35,689 bases of DNA, taken from the NCBI GenBank assembly GCA_023259375.1, contig JAHFQC010000053.1, forward strand, positions 1 to 35,689, written 5' to 3'. Source of the stretch: Alphaproteobacteria bacterium. Its GTDB lineage: Bacteria > Pseudomonadota > Alphaproteobacteria > Micropepsales > Micropepsaceae. The translations under genes and the position numbers were made by a program. The notes under the pieces were generated by a model, which worked only from the letters and a program-made list of their open reading frames with translations, did no database searches and was not told the DNA's origin. Positions 18,890-26,036 of this stretch are shown here, piece by piece (positions within the stretch are counted from its first letter, which is position 1; every line of letters starts with the position of its first letter).

Positions 18890-20065
18890 ATGAAGCTTCT
18901 GTTCGCCGCGCTGGCGGCGGCACTCGTTTGCCAATCCGCAACAGCCGCGTTTGTCGAGGATTTTCAAGGCAAGACGCTGGCCGCCGACCCCACGTTCAAG
19001 ACCGGCTGGGGCACGCTCACCGGCTCGGGCGAGGCGACTGTCAGCTTCACCCAGAAGAACCATCACGGCTTCATGACCGTCGATGCGCGCAAAGACCGGC
19101 GCAACATCTATTGGGCGCTGATCAAGCGCGCCGTGACCAAGGACGTCGATGTGGCCGCGCTTGCCAAGCCGGGTCACGGCTTGCGAATGGAAATGAAACT
19201 GCGGCTGTCGGATGCGCCGCGGCGGGTGCATTTCCAGATCAACACCAACCGCACCACCGATTTTCATGCCAACTTGCGCGAGTTCGATATCGGCGACACC
19301 GACTGGCACACCATCGCCTGGACCAATACCGGGCTCGACGTGAAACCGGGCGATAATGTCTTCGTCACCCTCGGAATGACCGACATGGGCCGCGCCGTCT
19401 ACACCGCCGAAATCGCTTATGTGAAAGCCGACGTGGTCGAGACGCCCGACAATCTCGGTAATCCCCTGCCCTATCGCCCCGCGTTGCCAGCCCATTTCGA
19501 CAACACGCTCACGGTCGCCCAAGACGCCATCATCGATTCCGCCTATCCCTGGGCGAATCTGAAAGACTGGACCGAACTCAATCCCGACGAAGGCACCCTC
19601 GGCGTCCACGTCAATGCCATCAGCGGCAGTCAGATCACGCTGCTCAAATTCGATTTCTCGGCACTACGCGGCAAGAAAGCCGACGGCTGGGGCACGCTGG
19701 AACTGACCACGACCACGGCCGCTTGGGCGCCGACCAATCTGGAGGAATTCGGCTATCTGCGCGCCGTCGAGATCAAGAATACGGCGCCCGATTTCCGGCG
19801 CGACAGCGTCACCTGGGACAGCTTCTTTGCCGGCCGTCCGGTACTGGATGTGCTCAACGGGCAACTGTTCTTCGACATTCAGCCGGCGGTGCAGCGCAAC
19901 GGCAAAACGGTGATCGAGATCAATCCCGCCGTCATGCAGCGGCTGATCGACGGAACCTCAAAAGGCATCGCAGTCTACGGCCAGGGTGCACTGAACTTCA
20001 GCTTCGCCTCCAGCCAAGCGCCGGGCGAAGGTGCTCGCCCGACGCTGCGGTTCAATACGAAATAG
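18890..20065 (+). CDS. Secreted protein with DNRLRE-like C-terminal domain
   Basis: The 391-residue product has a signal peptide (MKLLFAALAAALVCQSATAA). Residues 20-185 look like a beta-sandwich of jelly-roll type (strands such as HGFMTVDAR and RRVHFQINTN). Residues about 200-391 match the DNRLRE pattern (disaggregatase-related): DAIIDSAYPWANL, TLLKFDFSAL, WGTLELTTT, VTWDSFFAGRPVLD, and the ending GAL NFSFASSQ followed by RPTLRF. DNRLRE domains occur in secreted carbohydrate-active proteins; I see no catalytic site and infer binding or matrix interaction. GGAGGAG lies just ahead of the ATG. The stop is 2 bases from the convergent stop of the small lipoprotein gene. Confidence 0.68.
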   Translation: MKLLFAALAAALVCQSATAAFVEDFQGKTLAADPTFKTGWGTLTGSGEATVSFTQKNHHGFMTVDARKDRRNIYWALIKRAVTKDVDVAALAKPGHGLRMEMKLRLSDAPRRVHFQINTNRTTDFHANLREFDIGDTDWHTIAWTNTGLDVKPGDNVFVTLGMTDMGRAVYTAEIAYVKADVVETPDNLGNPLPYRPALPAHFDNTLTVAQDAIIDSAYPWANLKDWTELNPDEGTLGVHVNAISGSQITLLKFDFSALRGKKADGWGTLELTTTTAAWAPTNLEEFGYLRAVEIKNTAPDFRRDSVTWDSFFAGRPVLDVLNGQLFFDIQPAVQRNGKTVIEINPAVMQRLIDGTSKGIAVYGQGALNFSFASSQAPGEGARPTLRFNTK

Positions 20066-20067
20066 GC

Positions 20068-20307
20068 TCAGCGGTCGCGGTATTCCCAGTGGCAGTCGTC
20101 GCCGTCCTCGTCGCAGACGCGGACCCGCTTGCTGTCGCTGTCATGATGGTCGCGCCAACGGGTGCTGTGGTCATAGTCGCTATGGTGGTAGCCGCTGTTG
20201 GAATAAGCGTAGCCGTCATCGTCATACCGGCTGGCGCAGCCGGCGGCGAGAAAGGTCACGCTCACCACGGCACCTGCCAATGCGAATTTCTTGATCGCCA
20301 TCTGCAT
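20068..20307 (-). CDS. Small Asp/His/Tyr-rich lipoprotein
   Basis: A 79-residue lipoprotein. MQMAIKKFALAGAVVSVTFLAAGCAS carries the signal and lipobox LAAGC. The mature 55 residues are rich in Asp, His, Ser and Tyr (SRYDDDGYAYSNSGYHHSDYDHS, abbreviated here as DDDGYAY...HHSDYDH), which could bind metal ions, and end in CHWEYRDR. No family is recognised. GGGAGA about 8 bases ahead on the minus strand supports the ATG at 20307; ATG 20301 is the alternative. It lies downstream of tdk on the same strand with a 127-base gap that probably holds its own promoter. Confidence 0.7.
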   Translation of the reverse strand: MQMAIKKFALAGAVVSVTFLAAGCASRYDDDGYAYSNSGYHHSDYDHSTRWRDHHDSDSKRVRVCDEDGDDCHWEYRDR

Positions 20308-20434
20308 GTCGGTCGTCTCCCGTGTTGCTGCCGCTCGCTTGGCAACGCGAGCAATCACACAACAGAACGTACGGATTCCGGCGGGATGGCGGCATCCGGA
20401 TGACGAAGGCTGTGACAATGGGCGGGCGGAGCCC

Positions 20435-21055
20435 TCAACCCTTCCGGCGCGGGGGGTCGTAACAGCTGCGGCAGCGAACCTGGTACTCGCCGATATCGCC
20501 GACCACCAGCTGCTTGTCGTCCGAGACCATGCGGTAGGAAATATAGCCGGAATCGGAACCGCAGATCATGCACACGCCGGTCAGCTTTTCGACCTCGTCG
20601 GCGATGGCGAGAAGACCCGGGATCGGTCCGAACGGCTCCTCGGCAAAATCCATGTCGAGCCCGGCGACGATGATACGAAGATCGGTGTTGCGGCGCTCAC
20701 GCAACAGCGTGCGGATGGCACGGCCGAACCAGCCCAGCGTATCGCGCATCGGCGTGTCGAGCGGGAAGAACTGCGCCTCGTCAATCGCGAGCACATCGAA
20801 CTTATTGAGGTTCACGATTTTCCAGAAGCTTTCTTCGTCGTGGACCATCACGGCGGACAACTGGTCGGTGACCTGCGTGGTGCCGTCCGGCATCACCGCG
20901 CGACTGGCGATATAGCCCTGGGTGCGGGTGTCGTGCGACGGCTTCAGGATGCGCACCCGCTTCTTGGCGTATTGGGCACGATGAAGTTTGGCGATCAGCC
21001 GCTCGGTCTTACCCGAGAACATCGGTCCGACAATGACTTCCAAACGCGATGTCAT
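20435..21055 (-). CDS. tdk: Thymidine kinase (class II)
   Basis: Tdk phosphorylates thymidine with ATP in the salvage route to dTTP, in the cytoplasm. The 206-residue protein has Walker A GPMFSGKT (10-17), the Walker B/catalytic motif DEAQFF (92-97, Glu93 as base), the lid region and the four zinc cysteines C162, C165, C195 and C198 (CMIC and CRSC), with the substrate loop between them. All key residues are present. The ATG has no strong Shine-Dalgarno ahead (GGGGCCC region). The 149 bases upstream are shared with the end of the Rap1a-like gene. Confidence 0.97.
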   Translation of the reverse strand: MTSRLEVIVGPMFSGKTERLIAKLHRAQYAKKRVRILKPSHDTRTQGYIASRAVMPDGTTQVTDQLSAVMVHDEESFWKIVNLNKFDVLAIDEAQFFPLDTPMRDTLGWFGRAIRTLLRERRNTDLRIIVAGLDMDFAEEPFGPIPGLLAIADEVEKLTGVCMICGSDSGYISYRMVSDDKQLVVGDIGEYQVRCRSCYDPPRRKG

Positions 21056-21150
21056 GAACGGGCCCCGGCTCTGATGCGGCCGGACTTAAACACGATTCGA
21101 ACCATGCCCGTCCGAAACGCGGGGCCAACAGCTTGTGGAAAACCGTCGAA

Positions 21151-21174
21151 ACAGAACGGGTTAGGACGTTCTGT
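21151..21174 (-). terminator. Inverted repeat, candidate terminator of the Rap1a-like gene
   Basis: ACAGAAC (21151-21157) and GTTCTGT (21168-21174) form a perfect 7-base stem with a 10-base loop, 30 bases after the stop at 21205 when read on the minus strand, where TTTCGACGGTTTT follows. It may instead be an operator for tdk. Confidence 0.45.
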
Positions 21175-21204
21175 CTCGCCTACGACAGGGCCGCATGCCA
21201 GGAA

Positions 21205-21582
21205 TTACGATGCCGAACCCTCGGCCGGCGGCGGCACCGGTGGGGGCGGCGGCTCCTCGGCTGCCTTACAGGGATAAAGCTTGGTCGAAGCTTCGTAGAG
21301 CCCGTCGTCGAACGGCTGATCCTTGAGCGAGGCCGGATAGTTTTCTTCTTTGCGCAGCCAGCTCAGGACCTCGCCAGCGGCGCCACGGACTGAAGCGTCT
21401 TCCGGCAGGCAGATGATGTGCTGGCTCTTGGCGGCCTGGACATAATCCTTCAATTTTTGCTGGCAGGCGCCGTTGTCGCGGTAACAGCTCGACAGGAATT
21501 CGGAGAGTTTGGGCAGCTCTTCGGCGGGCGCCGCGACGGCCAGAACGGCGGCGGCAGCCAAGGCCCACAACACCTTTTTCAT
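21205..21582 (-). CDS. Rap1a/Tai-like periplasmic protein
   Basis: The 125-residue protein starts with a signal peptide (MKKVLWALAAAAVLAVAAPA). The mature part fits the Rap1a/Tai immunity fold pattern: FLSSCYRD, ACQQKLKDYVQAA, the conserved ICLP, a central VLSWLRKEENYPASL and a closing LYPC, with four cysteines suited to two disulfides. Members of that family neutralise type VI secretion amidase effectors in the periplasm, but many relatives are orphans of unknown role. A short Pro/Glu tail (EEPPPPPVPPP) ends it. The frame is open upstream to 21690; the ATG at 21582 follows AAGGGGG and begins the signal peptide. No effector gene or T6SS component is near, so immunity is not supported by context. 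Confidence 0.65.
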   Translation of the reverse strand: MKKVLWALAAAAVLAVAAPAEELPKLSEFLSSCYRDNGACQQKLKDYVQAAKSQHIICLPEDASVRGAAGEVLSWLRKEENYPASLKDQPFDDGLYEASTKLYPCKAAEEPPPPPVPPPAEGSAS

Positions 21583-21770
21583 CGTTACCCCCTTCGGTTC
21601 AAATACGCGGACCACCTCTCTGCGTGCGGGCGGCCTTCGGGCACGGCAAGAGTGTACCATAACGGCCGGACTGGCCAGCGCCCCCGACACCGCCGCTCCG
21701 GACGCGACCTTCTGTCCGCGTCCACAACCGCCTCAAGCGGATCACAATGCCAAGTGGAATGGGGGCGGTC

Positions 21771-22304
21771 ATGCGCGCAATCGGTATCGGCGTGGTGATG
21801 GCGTTGAGTGCGGCGGCTACGGCGGGGCCCACGGCCTCAGCCCGGATGATCGACACCGCCGGCCGTCCGGCCGGAGAGGCCCATTTCAAGGCGGCTCCGC
21901 ACGGCGTCCTGATCGAGCTTCGTGTTACCGGTCTCGCGCCCGGCCCGCACGCGGTTCTCCTCCATGCCAACGGCGTCTGCGATCCCAAGACAGGCTTCGC
22001 CTCGGCCGGGCCGGTGCTCGATTTCGAGCTTGGCCGTCCGCACGGCTATTTCGCCAAAGGCGGCCCCAAACCGGGCGATCTGCCGGTCCAGTTCGCCGCC
22101 GCCGACGGCACGCTGCATGTCAGCCTCTATTCGACGGCGATTTCGCTCGGCGACGGCAAGCGCTCGATTTTCGGACGCGACGGCGTTTCGCTCATCGTCC
22201 ACGCGGCAAGCGACGACTACCAGACCCAGCCGGAGGGCCGCGCCGGCGCCCGCCAGGCCTGCGGCACGATCATCCGCGCCGCCCAACCCGGAAAACGCAA
22301 GTGA
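21771..22304 (+). CDS. SodC-like periplasmic protein lacking copper ligands
   Basis: The 177-residue product has a signal peptide (to about residue 24) and the Cu/Zn superoxide dismutase fold pattern: GPHAVLLHANGVC (58-70), SAGPVLDF (78-85), RPHG (89-92), PGDLP (101-105) and LIVHAASDDYQTQP (141-154), and the conserved cysteine pair C70/C164. In active enzymes the first block reads HGFHIH, the second GHFNP. Here the first copper ligand is Leu63, the bridging His is Val82 and a zinc-site His is replaced near 100. His60, His65, His91, Asp103 and His144 remain. It is therefore probably not a dismutase. ATG starts at 21747, 21759 and 21771 are possible; I chose 21771, after GGGGGCGG and at the signal peptide. 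It ends at its own terminator. Confidence 0.82.
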   Translation: MRAIGIGVVMALSAAATAGPTASARMIDTAGRPAGEAHFKAAPHGVLIELRVTGLAPGPHAVLLHANGVCDPKTGFASAGPVLDFELGRPHGYFAKGGPKPGDLPVQFAAADGTLHVSLYSTAISLGDGKRSIFGRDGVSLIVHAASDDYQTQPEGRAGARQACGTIIRAAQPGKRK

Positions 22305-22321
22305 CGCCGCGGGCGTTTTTT
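22304..22321 (+). terminator. Intrinsic terminator of the SodC-like gene
   Basis: ACGCC (22304-22308), loop GCG, GGCGT (22312-22316), followed by a run of six T. The short stem begins at the last base of the stop codon. Confidence 0.7.
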
Positions 22322-22576
22322 CGCGGCAGCCGGCGGATCGGGACAGAATAGATTAGAAAGCTGCTAAACTAGGCCAGAATGCCACCATCTTGCCTAAATG
22401 CGGTGCGTCAGCTAAGGATTCCACCGTCGAGGCCGCGCAAGCCACAGAGACAAGTTTCAAGCGCGCCCAACCTCTCCTTTCGGGACGTAGTAGCCCGCGA
22501 GCGGGACGGCCTGGAGTGACGACTACGACGCTTTTCCTGAAAACACTGACGCGACTTTGACGACTGCAACGAACAT

Positions 22577-22621
22577 GGTGTTCGCGGCAGACACTACCAA
22601 TGCTTTCAGGAGAAAGCCGTC
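22577..22621 (+). promoter_or_regulatory. Leader element of the second cold-shock gene
   Basis: The 45 bases ahead of the ATG (GTTCGCGGCAGACACTACC, then TTTCAGGAGAAAGCC) resemble the leader end of the first cold-shock gene and carry AGGAG. The whole 22322-22621 stretch holds no gene. A CCCG/CGGG mini-hairpin lies near 22494-22505 and TAAACT near 22364 may be a -10 box, so the leader is probably long. Confidence 0.45.
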
Positions 22622-22825
22622 ATGACCATCGGTCAAGTCAAGTTCTTCAACACCACCAAGGGCTTCGGATTCATCGCGCCGGAAGGCGGCGGAAAGGACG
22701 TTTTCGTCCACATGACCGCCGTGCAGGCTGCGGGTCTCCGCGGGCTCAATGAAGGCCAGAAAGTCAGCTTCGACGTCGAAGCCGACAAGCGTGGCCCGAA
22801 GGCGGTCAACCTCAAGCTCGTCTGA
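22622..22825 (+). CDS. Cold-shock-domain protein (CspA family), copy 2
   Basis: A second 67-residue cold-shock domain protein with RNP1 KGFGFIAP and RNP2 VFVHMT intact, and the opening GQVKFFN. It differs from copy 1 mainly in the loop after RNP1 (EGGGKD against DDGGKD) and in the C-terminal strand (VEADKRGPKAVNLKLV). Both act as RNA chaperones by family. AGGAG precedes the ATG. It is monocistronic, closed by a strong terminator 70 bases downstream. Confidence 0.95.
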   Translation: MTIGQVKFFNTTKGFGFIAPEGGGKDVFVHMTAVQAAGLRGLNEGQKVSFDVEADKRGPKAVNLKLV

Positions 22826-22894
22826 GCTGAAGGACTTGACGGGAGCATTGCCCTAGCGGTTTCGCGATAGGCGGTGTGACCATCAAAAAGCGAG

Positions 22895-22927
22895 CGGCGT
22901 GGGAGCAATCCCACGCCGTTTCGTTTT
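22895..22927 (+). terminator. Strong intrinsic terminator of the second cold-shock gene
   Basis: CGGCGTGGGA (22895-22904) and TCCCACGCCG (22909-22918) form a perfect 10-base stem closed by a GCAA tetraloop of the stable GNRA type, followed by TTTCGTTTT. Confidence 0.9.
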
Positions 22928-23039
22928 GCGGCAGCGTTCACGATTGCACGACCAAGGTCGGTGCGTCCGCCAACACTGCTGGACAACCTTTTGCGAAAGG
23001 TCTGACCTATTGTCAGACAAGAACCAGGAGGGATTGTCC

Positions 23040-24713
23040 ATGACCAAAAACACAAAAGAAAATGGCATCAATCGCCGACGCGCCATGATGCTCTCGGCGG
23101 TGGCGGGCGCCGGCATCGCCCTGCCGCACGAAGCCGGTGCGGTCGGCAGCATCAAAACCACTGCGCATCAAGCACCGGGAAACTGCACCACGCCGAAGAG
23201 CGCCGTTGCTAAAACGCAGTACGGCAAGGTGCGCGGATTTCTTGACGGCGGGGTCTTCACCTTCAAAGGGATTCCCTACGGCGCGCCGACCGGCGGTGAG
23301 AACCGCTGGCTTCCGGCCAAGCCGCCCAAGCCCTGGGACGGCGAATATCCGGCGCTGATCTACGGCGATAATTGCCCGCAAAATCTGCACGATTTCACCG
23401 CCATCGAACAATCGTTCCTACAGGACTGGGACGACGGCCCGATGAGCGAGGATATGCTCAAGCTCAACATCTGGACGCCCGCCCTCACCGGCAAGCGTGC
23501 CGTGATGGTCTATTTCCACGGCGGCGGGTTCTCGTTCGGATCGGCTTACGAACTTCCCAGCCACGAAGGCGCCCAGATGGCGCGCCATCACGACGTGGTG
23601 CAGGTCTCGGTCAATCACCGCCTCAATGCGCTCGGCTTCCTCGATGTCTCCGAACTCGGCGGCGCGGCCTATGAAGGCTCGGCCAATGTCGGCATGACCG
23701 ATCTCGTTGCGGCGCTGCGCTGGGTCCACGAAAACATCGCCAATTTCGGCGGCGATCCCGACAAGGTGATGATCTACGGCCAGTCGGGCGGCGGTTCGAA
23801 AGTGACGACCCTGCTCGGCATGCCGTCGGCGGCCGGTCTCATTCATCGCGCCTCGGTGCAATCGGGCGGCGGCGGTCTTATTCCGACGGCCGAGCAGTCC
23901 AAGGAATATGCCCGTCAGATCTTCAAGGAACTCGGCGTCAGCGATATCGCCGCGCTGCAGAAGGCCGAGTGGGCGAAACTGTTCGCCACCGGCAATGCCG
24001 TCGCCGCCAAGATGAACCCGCCGTGGAAAGGCTTCTTCGTACCGGGTCCGATGCCGACCACGCCGCGCGTCGGCTGGGGTCCGACGCTGGACGGCAAGAT
24101 CATCAATGTCCGCTCGTTCCAGGACGTCGCGCCGGAGGTTTCCAAGCACGTTCCGATGCTGATCGGTTCGGTCAGTGAAGAAGCCGGCATCTACCGCAAC
24201 AATCCGACCGAAGCACAGTGGCGCGAACAACTCGTCCAGGGCTATGGCGCGGAGAAAGCCGATGCCCTGATCGCCGCCATGAAGAAGGCCCATCCGGAAA
24301 AGGCGATCCGGACATTATCGTACGGCGTCGCGGGTCTTGCGATCCGCAACAACGTGCAGCGCATGGCCAAGCTCAAGCATGACCAAGGCGGGGCGCCGGT
24401 CTACACCTATTGGTTCCAGTGGCAGTCGCCGATGCTCGACGGCTTCATGGGCGCCTGGCATACGGCCGAACTCGCGTTCTGCTTCGACAACACCAAGCGC
24501 TGCGAACAGGCCACCGGCAACACTCCGGAAGCGCAAGCGCTCGCCAAGAAGATGGCGACGGCATGGGCCAACTTCGCCCGCACCGGCAATCCGAGCCAGC
24601 CGGGCCTGCCCTGGACGCCGTCCGATCCGGTGAAGTGCCAGACCATGGTGTTCGACAACCACTGTGGGGTGGTCAACGACCCCGAAGGGGCGGTGCGGAA
24701 AATCCTGGCCTGA
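23040..24713 (+). CDS. Type B carboxylesterase with Tat-like signal
   Basis: The 557-residue protein belongs to the carboxylesterase type B (alpha/beta hydrolase) family, which hydrolyses carboxylic esters. It shows the oxyanion motif HGGG (160-163), nucleophile Ser249 in GQSGGG (the common form is GESAGG), a likely acid Glu380 or Glu381 in GSVSEEAG and His474 in GAWHTAELAF. The N-terminus MTKNTKENGINRRRAMMLSAVAGAGIAL is twin-arginine-like, so a folded enzyme is probably exported by Tat. The frame is open upstream, but the ATG at 23040 follows GGAGGG and starts the signal. The physiological ester is unknown. It is a single gene, closed by a terminator. Confidence 0.92.
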   Translation: MTKNTKENGINRRRAMMLSAVAGAGIALPHEAGAVGSIKTTAHQAPGNCTTPKSAVAKTQYGKVRGFLDGGVFTFKGIPYGAPTGGENRWLPAKPPKPWDGEYPALIYGDNCPQNLHDFTAIEQSFLQDWDDGPMSEDMLKLNIWTPALTGKRAVMVYFHGGGFSFGSAYELPSHEGAQMARHHDVVQVSVNHRLNALGFLDVSELGGAAYEGSANVGMTDLVAALRWVHENIANFGGDPDKVMIYGQSGGGSKVTTLLGMPSAAGLIHRASVQSGGGGLIPTAEQSKEYARQIFKELGVSDIAALQKAEWAKLFATGNAVAAKMNPPWKGFFVPGPMPTTPRVGWGPTLDGKIINVRSFQDVAPEVSKHVPMLIGSVSEEAGIYRNNPTEAQWREQLVQGYGAEKADALIAAMKKAHPEKAIRTLSYGVAGLAIRNNVQRMAKLKHDQGGAPVYTYWFQWQSPMLDGFMGAWHTAELAFCFDNTKRCEQATGNTPEAQALAKKMATAWANFARTGNPSQPGLPWTPSDPVKCQTMVFDNHCGVVNDPEGAVRKILA

Positions 24714-24742
24714 GAAAACACAGCTAACAGCAAATACGACAG

Positions 24743-24776
24743 CGGCGCGGGTTCCTTCCCGCGCCGTTTCCTTTCC
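24743..24776 (+). terminator. Intrinsic terminator of the esterase gene
   Basis: CGGCGCGGG (24743-24751) pairs with CCCGCGCCG (24758-24766) across a TTCCTT loop, followed by TTTCCTTTCC. Confidence 0.85.
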
Positions 24777-24886
24777 TAGGTCGCTATTGTTTCTTCTAAC
24801 TTTTCGTAAAGGTCGTATCGGGCCGGCGGTTGCGCTGCCCTCCTCATATGCGAATTTCCGCCAGACAATTTTCGGAGGGGAGTGCC

Positions 24887-25249
24887 ATGGCGTCCATTCT
24901 CGTGCTGGACGATTCTGCCAGTGTGCGCGACGCGATCCGGCTGGCGCTATCCGGAAAAGATCACGCCGTCAAAGAAGCGGCCAACGGTGTGCAAGGTCTG
25001 AACCTCGTCGAACGCATGAAATTCGACCTGATCCTGACCGATCTCAACATGCCGGAAATGGACGGCCTCTCCTTCATCCAACAAGTTCGCCAGCGCAGCG
25101 ATCACAACGGCGTGCCGATCGTATTCATCACCACGGAGTCGAGCCCCAGCGTGATGCAGCAGGCCAAAAAAGCCGGCGCCACCGGCTGGATCGTGAAACC
25201 GTTCTCCGCCGATCAGTTGCGCCGGGTGGTCGACAAAGTCCTCGCCTGA
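24887..25249 (+). CDS. Stand-alone response-regulator receiver (CheY-like)
   Basis: A 120-residue single receiver domain. Acidic pocket Asp8/Asp9, phospho-acceptor Asp52 (in LILTDLNMPEMDG), Thr82 and Lys104 (in IVKPF) are all present, so it should be phosphorylated by a histidine kinase and act through a partner protein. The sequence is close to the CheY-type chemotaxis regulators, but there is no che gene nearby, so a motility role is only one option. The frame is open from 24830; the ATG at 24887 is chosen because GGAGGGGAG lies just ahead. It converges on the VOC gene with 5 bases between stops. Confidence 0.9.
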   Translation: MASILVLDDSASVRDAIRLALSGKDHAVKEAANGVQGLNLVERMKFDLILTDLNMPEMDGLSFIQQVRQRSDHNGVPIVFITTESSPSVMQQAKKAGATGWIVKPFSADQLRRVVDKVLA

Positions 25250-25254
25250 CCGGC

Positions 25255-25623
25255 CTACTCCTTCGGCTCCCATAATTCGATCTTGGTGCCGTCGGGATCC
25301 ATGATCCAGGCGAAGCGGCCGTAGTCGTAATCCTCGCGGCCGATCACCGTGATGCCCTTTTGCGTCAGCATCGCTACGAAGCCGTCGAGATCGTCGACGG
25401 CGAAATTGACCATCAGCTCGCGGGTCGATGGCGCGAAATAGCCGGTATCGGCCGCAAACGGATTCCACACCACGCACGGCGGATGGTCGGGGGCGTCATA
25501 GGACAGCGTGGCCGCGCCATAGTCTGTCAGTTCCAGGCCGAGCATATCGCGATACCAAGCGGCCAATTTTTTCGGATCGGGCGATTTGAAAAATATCCCG
25601 CCCAGGCCGGTGATCTTCGCCAT
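25255..25623 (-). CDS. VOC-superfamily (glyoxalase/bleomycin resistance-like) protein
   Basis: A 122-residue protein with two beta-alpha-beta-beta-beta VOC modules: ITGLGGIFFKSPDPKKLAAWYRDMLGLEL at the start, and ELMVNFAVDDLDGFVAML, then IMDPDGTKIELWEP at the end. Enzymes of this fold use metal ligands His/Glu; here the first-module position usually His is Phe (GIFFKS), the second-module one is Asn/Phe, and only the closing Glu is kept, so it may not bind metal as usual. GAGGAGA precedes the ATG at 25623. The function cannot be told from sequence. The gene is divergent from cutA with a 41-base gap that must hold both promoters. Confidence 0.82.
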   Translation of the reverse strand: MAKITGLGGIFFKSPDPKKLAAWYRDMLGLELTDYGAATLSYDAPDHPPCVVWNPFAADTGYFAPSTRELMVNFAVDDLDGFVAMLTQKGITVIGREDYDYGRFAWIMDPDGTKIELWEPKE

Positions 25624-25651
25624 GCCAATTCTCCTCATCACTCTGGCCCGC

Positions 25652-25664
25652 TATAGTGCCTGGG
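25652..25664 (+). promoter_or_regulatory. Candidate -10 box of a leaderless cutA transcript
   Basis: TATAGT at 25652-25657 ends 7 bases ahead of the cutA ATG at 25665, which has no Shine-Dalgarno. The arrangement matches uvrB and uvrC. Confidence 0.35.
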
Positions 25665-25991
25665 ATGAGCGAGTTCGTCTTCGTCTATTCGACATTCCCG
25701 GATCAGGCTTCGGCCCTAAGGGTTGCGGAACATTTGGTCGACGCCAAACTGGCCGCGTGCGCCAACCTGTCGGCGCCGATCACCTCGGTTTACGTCTGGC
25801 AGGGCAAGCGCGAGACCGCGACCGAAATTGCCGCCCTGTTCAAGACTCGCCGGATTCTGACGGAACAGCTCATTGCCGCCGCCCGGCCGCTGCACCCTTA
25901 TGAGGTGCCCTGTTTCCTGGTTTTGCCCATCGAATCCGGCGCTTCGGACTATCTGGCCTGGGTTCGTGCCCAAACTTTAGGCGACCGCTAG
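25665..25991 (+). CDS. cutA: CutA1 family divalent-cation tolerance protein
   Basis: The 108-residue product matches CutA1, a trimeric ferredoxin-fold protein linked to copper tolerance in E. coli, with unclear molecular function. Visible family features are VYSTFPDQASALRVAEHLVDAKLAACAN, the VWQGKRETATEIAALFKT segment, LHPYEVPCFLVLPI and the closing YLAWV. The length is normal. The frame begins with a GTG at 25656, but the ATG at 25665 fits the family. It is divergent from the VOC gene and 45 bases ahead of glnD. Confidence 0.92.
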   Translation: MSEFVFVYSTFPDQASALRVAEHLVDAKLAACANLSAPITSVYVWQGKRETATEIAALFKTRRILTEQLIAAARPLHPYEVPCFLVLPIESGASDYLAWVRAQTLGDR

Positions 25992-26036
25992 GCCACGGCC
26001 GCCACACGCCGCCGGAAACCGGAAATCCACCTTTCG

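Noticed and set aside
21154..21168. GAAC-N7-GACG as a LexA site near tdk
   Set aside because: The second half is mismatched; the perfect ACAGAAC/GTTCTGT hairpin explains the sequence better.
21205..21582. Type VI secretion effector-immunity pair
   Set aside because: Neighbours are tdk and the SodC-like gene; no effector or secretion gene is in the window.
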